Assembly: GCA_009784145.1 (NCBI GenBank)
Contig: WRCI01000027.1
Span: 1 to 14,175, forward strand
Source: Methanobrevibacter sp.
Lineage (GTDB): Archaea > Methanobacteriota > Methanobacteria > Methanobacteriales > Methanobacteriaceae
Length of the DNA: 14,175 nucleotides
Reading direction: 5' to 3'
The position numbers were made by a program, and so were the translations under genes. The notes below the pieces were generated by a model. The model was not told where the DNA came from and did no database searches. It saw only the letters and a list, made by a program, of their open reading frames with translations. Below, in pieces: positions 7,341 through 13,420 of this stretch (within the stretch, counting starts at the first letter, position 1; every line of letters starts with the position of its first letter).

Positions 7341-7529
7341 AAATTTGATAGTTATAAGAAAATAGTTAATAAAAAGTAGTAATTAATAAAAATAAAATTA
7401 ATAAAATTTGATAGTTATAAGAAAATAGTTAATAAAAAGTAGTAATTAATAAAAATAAAGTTAATAAAATTTGATAGTTATAAGAAAATAGTTAATAAAA
7501 AGTAGTAATTAATAAAAATAAAGTTAATA
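7341..7529. repeat. 63-base tandem repeat, three nearly identical copies
   Basis: Units begin at 7341, 7404 and 7467 with AAATTTGATAGTTATAAG. They are nearly identical; the visible difference is AAAATTAATA versus AAAGTTAATA near the unit end. The array fills the gap between two convergent genes and starts three bases after the epimerase stop. In the epimerase frame each unit opens with Lys-Phe-Asp-Ser-Tyr, close to the gene's own end (Glu-Phe-Asp-Tyr-stop), and contains TAG TAA stops. Confidence 0.9.
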
Positions 7530-7584
7530 ATAAGAATATAGCTATATAATATAAATTAAAAATTTTCTAACTTTTAAATTATGA

Positions 7585-8802
7585 TTAAGTTCCATTAATC
7601 ATATTTTTAACTAAATTATATGCTTTATCAATACCTAATGAACCATCAAGCACAGAATTTTCAGTATAATATTGAACATTATCTGCTGAACTTGTACTAT
7701 CATAAATAGCTAATGGAACTAAATCTCTAGTATGGGTTCTAACATCAATAGGAGTAGCATGATCAGGAAGAACAGCTATTTTATAATCTTCATACTTTGG
7801 TATTTCATCCATAATTTGACCTAAAACATGCTTATCTATTCTTTCAATAGCTTTAATTTTCTCCTCAATATTACCTTCATGTCCTGCTTCATCAGGAGCT
7901 TCAACATGAACAAATAAAAAGTCACTACTTTCAAGAGCATTAGCTCCATAGGCACCTTTAGCTTTATAATCAGTATCAAAGTATCCAGTAGCTCCAGGAA
8001 CATCAATATTATTTAACCCAGCAAAAACACCAATACCTTTTAATAAATCTACAGCAGTAATAATAGACCCATTAAGCCCATAAACATCTTTAAATTTAGG
8101 TAAAGATGGTTGTAAACCTTGCCCCCATAAAAAAACCATATTAGCTATTTTTTGTCCATTTTCTCTTCTTTTTTGATTTACAGGATGGTTTTCCAACACT
8201 TCTTTTGATTTTAACATTATATTTTTAATTTTTAAAGCAGACTCATCATTCCAGTTAGTATATTCATCAATGTTTTCTCCAACAATATCATGTGGAGGAT
8301 ATGTCTTAAATGAAGTTAATTCTGCTCCTTTTTTAACAAAGAGGTGTCTATAGCTAACTCCTGAATAGAATTTTCCACCATTATCTCCAATATTTGGATT
8401 TAATTCATTTGAAAACTTTTCATTTAGTGAATCAATTAAGGAAGCTGCTTCTTCTGAGCTTATATGTCCTGCATTGAAATTATCTAAAATTCCATTTTCC
8501 TCAGTTATAAGATTGCAACGAAAAATAACCTCATCATCAGCAGTTTTAATCCCCATACTTCCTGATTCTAGAGGACCTCTTCCAGTATAATATTTTTGAG
8601 GATCATATCCAAATATACTCATATTAGCTACATCAGAACCAGGTTCAAGGTTTTCAGGTATTGTTTGAAGTTGACCCACTTTTCCTTTTTTTGCAATTTC
8701 ATCTATATTTGGTATATTAGCTACTTCAAGGGGAGTTTTACCATTTAATTCAGTTAAAGGGTAATCAGACATACCATCCCCTATTAAAATTACATATTTC
8801 AT
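7585..8802 (-). CDS. apgM: Archaeal cofactor-independent phosphoglycerate mutase family; possible homoserine kinase
   Basis: The 405-residue product has the alkaline-phosphatase-superfamily fold of archaeal iPGM. GDGMSD (residues 8-13) holds metal ligand D9. GSDVANMSIFGYD contains the likely phosphorylated Ser62. HVEAPDEAGHEG supplies D304 and H308, and PDHATP supplies D347/H348, with H357 further on. The family interconverts 3- and 2-phosphoglycerate. However, members next to threonine genes have been proposed to be homoserine kinases, and this gene lies directly after homoserine dehydrogenase with an ACT regulator behind it, on the same strand. The sequence cannot separate the two roles. 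Length is slightly below typical archaeal mutases (about 410-430). The start is ATG with only a weak TGGA upstream; the 180-base gap before it is a direct repeat. Confidence 0.85.
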   Translation of the reverse strand: MKYVILIGDGMSDYPLTELNGKTPLEVANIPNIDEIAKKGKVGQLQTIPENLEPGSDVANMSIFGYDPQKYYTGRGPLESGSMGIKTADDEVIFRCNLITEENGILDNFNAGHISSEEAASLIDSLNEKFSNELNPNIGDNGGKFYSGVSYRHLFVKKGAELTSFKTYPPHDIVGENIDEYTNWNDESALKIKNIMLKSKEVLENHPVNQKRRENGQKIANMVFLWGQGLQPSLPKFKDVYGLNGSIITAVDLLKGIGVFAGLNNIDVPGATGYFDTDYKAKGAYGANALESSDFLFVHVEAPDEAGHEGNIEEKIKAIERIDKHVLGQIMDEIPKYEDYKIAVLPDHATPIDVRTHTRDLVPLAIYDSTSSADNVQYYTENSVLDGSLGIDKAYNLVKNMINGT

Positions 8803-8821
8803 AATAATTCCATTAAAATTT

Positions 8822-8950
8822 ATTAATTAAAGAGTAATTCATTAATTGAAATTAAATAATCTAAATCAATTAATAAAATTAAATAATCTAAATTAACTAG
8901 TCTAAATTAATTAAAGAATAATTCATTAATTGAAATTAATTAATCTAAAT
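8822..8950. repeat. 45-base direct repeat with 84-base period
   Basis: Copies at 8822-8866 and 8906-8950 match at 43 of 45 positions by eye. The intervening and following bases are further AATTAATCTAAAT-like elements with a short, roughly 14-15 base rhythm. The repeat occupies most of the gap between the homoserine dehydrogenase and mutase genes. Confidence 0.75.
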
Positions 8951-8982
8951 TAAATAATTTAAATTAAGTAATTTAAAATTAG

Positions 8983-10002
8983 TTAATTTTTAGTTTTAAT
9001 AATATTAATAACATCAGTTAACATGGCTGAAGCTGTTTCAAGAGATCCTGCACCTTTTCCAACAACAGTAACTTCATCAGCAAGGTCAGTCTTAATAGTC
9101 GCCATATTTAAAGTTCCATCAACAGCATAAGGACTATTTTTCTTAACAAGTCTTGGTGAAACTTTAAGAGCGTCTTTTGATACTTCAGCTATAAGTTTTA
9201 TTAAATAACCTTCTTTATCTGCAAGTTGAATAGCTTCTGATGTGATTTTAGATATTCCTACAACTTCAACATCACTATAAGTAGCATCAATTCCAAGAAT
9301 TGAATTAGCTAAAATAACTGTTTTACAAGCTGCATCAATACCCTCAACATCTTGAGTTGGATCAGTTTCAGCTATACCTAATTGTTGTGATTCTTGAAGA
9401 GTATTTTTATAAGAAGAACCTTCAGAAGTCATTCTAGATAAAATATAATTAGTAGTTCCATTTAAAATTCCAATAATTGAAGAAATCTTTGAACTTGGAA
9501 GTGTTTCCTCAGCAAAATTGATTATTGGCATTGCTCCACCAACTGAAGCTTCATATTTAAATTGAACATTATTTTTTTCTGCAACTTCATTCATTTCAGA
9601 GAAAAATAAAGCTAAATGACCTTTATTTGAAGTTACAACATCTTTTTTAGAGTTAAATGCTTTTAATGTTAATGATTTAGCAGGTTCTCCATCATTAATA
9701 TTAGTTGGTGTAGCTTCAACAAGTAAATCATATTCAACAACATCTAAAACTTCTTCACCATTAATCTTTGAACCAAATTCAGGATAACTGGCTAAGTTTC
9801 CACTTGTTTCCTTTGTTTTTAGTAATAAATCTTCATCTAATCCACTTTCTGAAATAGCTGAAGAAGATGAATCAGCTACAGCTACTAATTTAAGAGTAAC
9901 ACCATACTTTTCTTTAATATTATCTTTTTTAACTGAGATTGCTTTAGCTACTCCTTTTCCTACTGCTCCAAATCCCATTAAAATAATTTTTAATTCATTC
10001 AT
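8983..10002 (-). CDS. hom: Homoserine dehydrogenase
   Basis: This enzyme reduces aspartate semialdehyde to homoserine with NAD(P)H, the branch point to threonine and methionine. The 339-residue protein has the N-terminal Rossmann motif MGFGAVGKG (residues 9-17), TSNKGHLAL with K127, SVGGAMPI (153-160), [11 protein letters not shown] (178-188) and [14 protein letters not shown] (214-227), which carries D214, D218, D223 and K227 of the catalytic region. It ends soon after the catalytic domain and lacks the C-terminal ACT domain of many bacterial enzymes; a separate ACT protein is encoded just upstream. GGAG eight bases before the ATG supports the start. It probably lies in one transcription unit with the ACT gene and the mutase homologue, with 165- and 180-base gaps. 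Confidence 0.93.
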   Translation of the reverse strand: MNELKIILMGFGAVGKGVAKAISVKKDNIKEKYGVTLKLVAVADSSSSAISESGLDEDLLLKTKETSGNLASYPEFGSKINGEEVLDVVEYDLLVEATPTNINDGEPAKSLTLKAFNSKKDVVTSNKGHLALFFSEMNEVAEKNNVQFKYEASVGGAMPIINFAEETLPSSKISSIIGILNGTTNYILSRMTSEGSSYKNTLQESQQLGIAETDPTQDVEGIDAACKTVILANSILGIDATYSDVEVVGISKITSEAIQLADKEGYLIKLIAEVSKDALKVSPRLVKKNSPYAVDGTLNMATIKTDLADEVTVVGKGAGSLETASAMLTDVINIIKTKN

Positions 10003-10047
10003 GAAAAATTCTCCTGTAATATACTATGAAAACACCAAATACAGAAT

Positions 10048-10188
10048 TTAAACTTTATTAACACATAATATAAGAATTTAAACATAGTTACTAAGTAAGC
10101 TAATAAATTAAACCTCATTATTAAATAACTTAATAAATTAAACTTCATTATTAACTAAGCTAATAATTTAAACTTCATTAACAACTAA
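10048..10188 (-). repeat. 30-base tandem array copying the 3' end of the ACT-domain gene
   Basis: Units start at 10048, 10078, 10108, 10138 and 10168 (plus coordinates), an exact 30-base step. The last unit overlaps the final codons of the ACT gene, whose end reads Leu-Val-Val-Asn-Glu-Val-stop. Because 30 is ten codons, each copy stays in that frame. On the minus strand the copies end LVNNEV-stop, LFNNEV-stop, LLSNYV-stop and CVNKV-stop, increasingly diverged with distance. All retain TAA. The array fills the gap to the hom start. Confidence 0.85.
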
Positions 10189-10653
10189 AAAATCCTTTTT
10201 ATTAGCTATGTCCTGAATTTTATCTAAAACTATTTGTTTTTTATCTACATCAGATTCTACTACAATCATTGCAGAAGATTCTAATTCATCTTCTAACTTA
10301 ACATCAAGACCAACTACAGATGCTCCTTTTAGTGCATTTATCTGATCCATAGTATCTTTAATATCTGTATCAATCACATGACCAATTAGAATGGAACTTA
10401 TTTTTTCTTTTACAAGTACTCCATCTATTTCTAAAATTGTAATGTTCATTGCACTAAGTGTTTTAATAACTTGTTTAAGATTATCTCTTTCACCTTCTAC
10501 TGTAATTTGAACAGGTATCATTCCTTTTTCATTTTTAAAATCTCTTTGATGAATAACAGTTACTAAATTAGCACCAAGTCCACCAATAGGACTAAGTACA
10601 GAAACTAATTGTCCTGGAACATCTTGGAGTTCTAAAAGTAAATTCATTCTCAT
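10168..10653 (-). CDS. ACT-domain regulatory protein of the homoserine/threonine cluster
   Basis: This 161-residue cytoplasmic protein opens with an ACT domain: RMNLLLELQDVPGQLVSVL, then GANLVTVIHQRD and a PVQITVEGE strand (about residues 1-75). A second half, about 76-161, could be a further ACT-like fold (ILIGHVIDTDI, GASVVGLDVKLED, SAMIVVESD). ACT domains bind amino acids. Its place directly upstream of homoserine dehydrogenase, which lacks its own ACT domain, suggests feedback control of that enzyme by threonine or a related end product; this is inference. I prefer the ATG at 10653 to a GTG at 10662, because AAGGTG (10662-10667) then sits eight bases upstream instead of overlapping the start. 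Confidence 0.82.
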   Translation of the reverse strand: MRMNLLLELQDVPGQLVSVLSPIGGLGANLVTVIHQRDFKNEKGMIPVQITVEGERDNLKQVIKTLSAMNITILEIDGVLVKEKISSILIGHVIDTDIKDTMDQINALKGASVVGLDVKLEDELESSAMIVVESDVDKKQIVLDKIQDIANKKDFLVVNEV

Positions 10654-10661
10654 AATAAACA

Positions 10662-10667
10662 CACCTT
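10662..10667 (-). promoter_or_regulatory. Ribosome binding site deciding the ACT gene start
   Basis: AAGGTG on the minus strand ends eight bases before ATG at 10653-10651. It overlaps the upstream GTG at 10662, which makes that GTG an unlikely start. Confidence 0.55.
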
Positions 10668-10760
10668 AAATCAGAATATTATATAAATAAATATAGATAA
10701 TTAATTAGATATAAATAATCAAATTAAATATAAATAATTAATTTAATTAAATATAAAAAT

Positions 10761-10825
10761 TAATTTAATTAGATAATTAATTAAATATAAATAATTAATT
10801 TAATTAGATAATTAATTAAATATAA
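10761..10825. repeat. Perfect 30-base direct repeat with 35-base period
   Basis: Positions 10761-10790 and 10796-10825 are identical (TAATTTAATTAGATAATTAA and ten further A/T bases). Related partial copies extend upstream to about 10735. The repeat starts five bases downstream of the gatC stop (minus strand) and fills the gap to the ACT gene. Confidence 0.75.
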
Positions 10826-10829
10826 TAAG

Positions 10830-11045
10830 TTAATTAATCCATTCTGCTTTTTTAACTAATATATTCCCTTCTTTATCTGTTCTAGCATTTTCCAAAATCT
10901 TTTCTGGATTTTTTCTTTTAACTTTGTCCTCACCTGTTAAATTTACATTATCTATAATATAATGAGTTTCTTCAAGATCAGAAATACTTTCAAGTGTTTT
11001 AGAAAAATCTTTTAGGATTTTTTCACCATCTTTTTCAATTTTCAT
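10830..11045 (-). CDS. gatC: Archaeal GatC-like subunit of aspartyl/glutamyl-tRNA amidotransferase
   Basis: This small protein (71 residues from the ATG at 11045) has the outline of archaeal GatC. An N-terminal helix KIEKDGEKILKDFSKTLESI is followed by LEETHYIIDNVN, then a basic NPEKILENA segment and a C-terminal DKEGNILVKKAEW. GatC bridges GatA and GatB in the enzyme that amidates Asp-tRNA(Asn) or Glu-tRNA(Gln). gatA and gatB are not in the window, which is usual for archaea with scattered gat genes. GGCGAT (11052-11057, minus strand) lies six bases before the ATG, so the TTG six bases upstream is unlikely as start. Recognition rests on a short sequence. It heads the minus-strand cluster. 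Confidence 0.72.
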   Translation of the reverse strand: MKIEKDGEKILKDFSKTLESISDLEETHYIIDNVNLTGEDKVKRKNPEKILENARTDKEGNILVKKAEWIN

Positions 11046-11481
11046 GAACAAATCGCCTTTTTTATTGTTTAATTAGTTTTTATAATTATGATTTTATAAT
11101 AATATAATTAAGTTAAAAAATTATAATAATATAATTATAATTTTCATTATTAATAAATTTTATGAAATATTAGATTTTTTCTTATATTTTAATATAAAAA
11201 TTATATTTTATATATAAAAATTATAATTTAATATATAAAAATTATATTTGATTATAAATAAAATATATTTAATATAGTAAACTATATTATTTTAGTAAAA
11301 TTTAGTATAATCTTTTTATTTTCAAAATTTAGAGATTTTGTATTTATATATTTATAAAAAGATTAATAAATAATAATTTAAATATAAGAATTATATAATT
11401 ATTCTTTTTTTTAAATAATTTATATAAGTTTAATAAGAATATTTAAAAAAAAAGATAGCTATAATATTATGAGCTGATAAT
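11046..11481. other. Divergent intergenic region between gatC and cysE, with 20-21 base repeats
   Basis: The 436-base gap separates divergent genes, so it must hold promoters in both directions. Near 11193, 11213 and 11234 a TATAAAAATTATA-type unit recurs with a 20-21 base step, the same period as the array at the start of the window. A good TATA box for cysE is listed separately. I see no RNA gene or small ORF with a ribosome binding site. Confidence 0.55.
11419..11427 (+). promoter_or_regulatory. TATA box of cysE
   Basis: TTTATATAA at 11419-11427 would give a transcript start around 11447-11452 and a leader of about 30-35 bases before the ATG at 11482. Confidence 0.45.
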
Positions 11482-12120
11482 ATGTTTAATAGAATTAAAG
11501 AAGACATACTTATGGTACATTTAAGAGACCCTGCTGCAAGAAGTACTGGAGAAATTTTTTTCTGTTACTCTGGATTACATGCAATATGGTGGCATTTAAT
11601 AGCTCATAAATTATGGACTCATAGATGGTTTTTAGTGGCAAGAATTGTTTCTAGTATAAATAGGTTTTTTACAGGTGTTGAAATACATCCTGCAGTAAAA
11701 ATTGGTAGGAGAATATTTATAGACCATGGTATGGGAGTTGTAATTGGAGAAACATCTGAAATTGGAGACGATGTTTTATTATATCAAGGTGTTGTTCTTG
11801 GAGGAACTAGTGCTATTAAAGAAAAAAGACACCCTACTGTTGGAAATGGAGTTGTTATTGGTTCTGGAGCATTAGTAATAGGAAACATAAAAATAGGTAA
11901 TGCTTCTAAAATAGGAGCAGGATCAGTTGTATTAAATGATGTTCCTAATGGAGCTACAGTTGTAGGAGTTCCTGGAAAAGTAGTTCATGAAGATAGAGAG
12001 TGTGCAATTGACCATAATCACCAAAAACTTCCAGATCCAATTGATGAAACATTAAAAGAAATTATTAAAAAACAAGAAGATTTAGAAAAAGAGATTATGG
12101 ATATTAAAAATAATAAATAA
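11482..12120 (+). CDS. cysE: Serine O-acetyltransferase
   Basis: This enzyme makes O-acetylserine from serine and acetyl-CoA for cysteine synthesis. The 212-residue product is of the short type. The N-terminal helical part has HLRDPAA (13-19) and [16 protein letters not shown]. The left-handed beta-helix of hexapeptide repeats starts at [10 protein letters not shown] (66-75), with the catalytic-type [12 protein letters not shown] (D81/H82), [39 protein letters not shown] and GVPGKVV. The last 30 residues form a charged helix. A cysK partner is not adjacent. GAGCTGAT precedes the ATG by three bases, matching the end of the usual GAGGTGAT signal. The family is mainly bacterial, so acquisition by transfer is possible; base composition does not set it apart from its neighbours. 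Confidence 0.93.
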   Translation: MFNRIKEDILMVHLRDPAARSTGEIFFCYSGLHAIWWHLIAHKLWTHRWFLVARIVSSINRFFTGVEIHPAVKIGRRIFIDHGMGVVIGETSEIGDDVLLYQGVVLGGTSAIKEKRHPTVGNGVVIGSGALVIGNIKIGNASKIGAGSVVLNDVPNGATVVGVPGKVVHEDRECAIDHNHQKLPDPIDETLKEIIKKQEDLEKEIMDIKNNK

Positions 12121-12230
12121 TGAAAATAATTTATTATATTATTCAATAACTATTTTACTCTATTACACTATTCTATAATTAATCAATAACTTTTATTTTT
12201 TTATAATTCTATTTTTTATTTATTAAAAAA

Positions 12231-12397
12231 ATTTTCATTTAACTGAAAATTACATCTTCAAATTTTTCATTTTTTATAAAAAAAATTCTTCATTTAACTG
12301 AAAATTTACTTTCATGAAAAAAGTTTATTATCCACTTAAAATTTTATAAAGACTTAAAAAAAACATATTCATATTTTATTTCACTTTTATCTGAAAT
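12231..12397. promoter_or_regulatory. Four TTTCA/TGAAA dyads between cysE and the ADP-ribosyltransferase gene
   Basis: The gap 12121-12450 is gene-free and T-rich in its first half, which would suit cysE termination. It contains ATTTTCA-TTTAAC-TGAAAAT (12231-12250) and a second copy of the 17-base core TTCATTTAACTGAAAAT (12289-12305; first copy 12234-12250). TTTCATGAAA follows at 12310-12319, and ATTTCA-N8-TGAAAT at 12378-12397. The shared half-site and the exact 17-base duplication suggest an operator set for the downstream gene. Function is inference. Confidence 0.5.
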
Positions 12398-12450
12398 AAA
12401 GATTAATAAATACTTAACATTTAAATATAATAGATTTAAGAAGAATAAAT

Positions 12451-13077
12451 ATGAAGAAAAAAATAAAAAATAAAAACTCATTAAATAATGATGAAAAAGA
12501 AAATAAAGAACTTAATAATGAACATAATGGCATTGAAAAAATAAATTATCAATTATCTGAAAAAGAAATAAATGAATTAGATAGATTATATAATCGAGAG
12601 TATCCTGAAAATGTGAAAAATAGTATGTATAAATATTCTGAAGACAGTAACGTTATTAATGAATGTCTTAGAAATCATAAAGGTATGTGGAATTCAGAAT
12701 TAGAAAAGAAATATAGTTTAAATACTGAACAATTTGAAAATATAGTGAAAAATTTAGATAATAATCATGTACCACTTGTTAAAAATACTATTTTACATAG
12801 AGGATTAAATGAATCTTTTGGTGAAATTAAAATTTGGCAGAAAATTATTGATAGAGGTTATACTTCAACTAGTTTTGATAAAGGAGTTGCAGAATGGTAT
12901 GCTGGTAAAAATGGAATTATCGCATATATTGATGCTATTAAAGGAACTAAAGGAATTTATATAAGACAATATTCTGAAAGACCTGAAGAAATTGAATTCT
13001 TATTACCTAAAGGTACTGAATTAGAATTTTATGCTAAAAAAGGAAATGAAATTCATTGTAAGCTAAAATATATATAA
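12451..13077 (+). CDS. Putative ADP-ribosyltransferase (R-S-E class, exoenzyme/VIP2-like fold)
   Basis: The 208-residue protein has the three signatures of mono-ADP-ribosyltransferase toxins in the right order and spacing: Arg117 in ILHRG, Ser139-Thr-Ser141 in YTSTSF, and E180-I-E182 directly before FLLPKGT. Such enzymes transfer ADP-ribose from NAD+ to a target; an ExE loop is typical of arginine-modifying members. The region before Arg117 contains a family-like helix segment with KYSEDSNVINECLRN (61-75). Residues 1-30 are Lys/Asn/Glu-rich and look disordered. There is no signal peptide, membrane segment or delivery domain, so it may act inside the cell or reach its target by an unknown route. 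The ribosome binding site is weak (AAGAAG), and a TATA-like TTTAAATATAA at 12420-12430 lies so close that the transcript may be leaderless. A small gene follows closely. Confidence 0.72.
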   Translation: MKKKIKNKNSLNNDEKENKELNNEHNGIEKINYQLSEKEINELDRLYNREYPENVKNSMYKYSEDSNVINECLRNHKGMWNSELEKKYSLNTEQFENIVKNLDNNHVPLVKNTILHRGLNESFGEIKIWQKIIDRGYTSTSFDKGVAEWYAGKNGIIAYIDAIKGTKGIYIRQYSERPEEIEFLLPKGTELEFYAKKGNEIHCKLKYI

Positions 13078-13108
13078 TAGTTTATATATACTAATGGTAG
13101 TGATTGAA

Positions 13109-13297
13109 ATGATTAAAAATCTTAAAGAATACAGACAATATAGTAGTAAATTATTAAATATAGGTATAACTGCTGAAGAATCTGCTAAGATAAAAAATGA
13201 TTTGAAAGTTTTTAAAGATAATAACCCCTCTATATTTGAAGAAATGCAACGAAAAAAATTTGTTTGGTCTCGATCTGATGTCGTAATAACTGATTAA
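13109..13297 (+). CDS. Small hypothetical protein, possible partner of the ADP-ribosyltransferase
   Basis: I do not recognise this protein. From ATG 13109 it has 62 residues; an in-frame ATG at 13094 would add five. I prefer 13109 because GTGAT sits four bases upstream and overlaps the longer version's codons. The product is charged and probably mostly helical (KNLKEYRQYSSKLL, then AEESAKIKNDLKVFKDN), with a C-terminal KKFVWSRSDVVITD segment. There is no membrane segment or Cys pair. It begins 31 bases after the ADP-ribosyltransferase stop (16 with the longer start), same strand, with no evident promoter between, so the two are probably cotranscribed. An antitoxin, immunity or substrate-adaptor role is a guess from context only. 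Confidence 0.6.
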   Translation: MIKNLKEYRQYSSKLLNIGITAEESAKIKNDLKVFKDNNPSIFEEMQRKKFVWSRSDVVITD

Positions 13298-13350
13298 AAT
13301 TATTTTTAAAATTTTTATTCTATTTTTTATTACTTTTTAAATTATTTATT
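13298..13350 (+). terminator. T-rich termination region after the two-gene pair
   Basis: Several runs of five or six T follow the stop of the small gene, including TATTTTTAAAATTTTTATTC and then ATTTTTTATTACTTTTT. This suits archaeal oligo-T termination and separates the pair from the asparagine synthetase-like gene. Confidence 0.4.
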
Positions 13351-13420
13351 AATTATCCAAATCAATTAATTCATATAATTGTTATTTTTTTGACCTTTTA
13401 AAACTAAAGTTGATGATATT

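Noticed and set aside
7341..7529. CRISPR-like array
   Set aside because: The 63-base units are contiguous and identical throughout, with no variable spacers.
13094..13108. Upstream ATG as the start of the small gene
   Set aside because: The better ribosome binding signal (GTGAT) lies inside this stretch and favours ATG 13109, although the longer form cannot be excluded.
12121..13297. Insertion sequence or integrated element around the ADP-ribosyltransferase pair
   Set aside because: No transposase, integrase, target-site duplication or long terminal inverted repeats could be found; the dyads upstream are too short.
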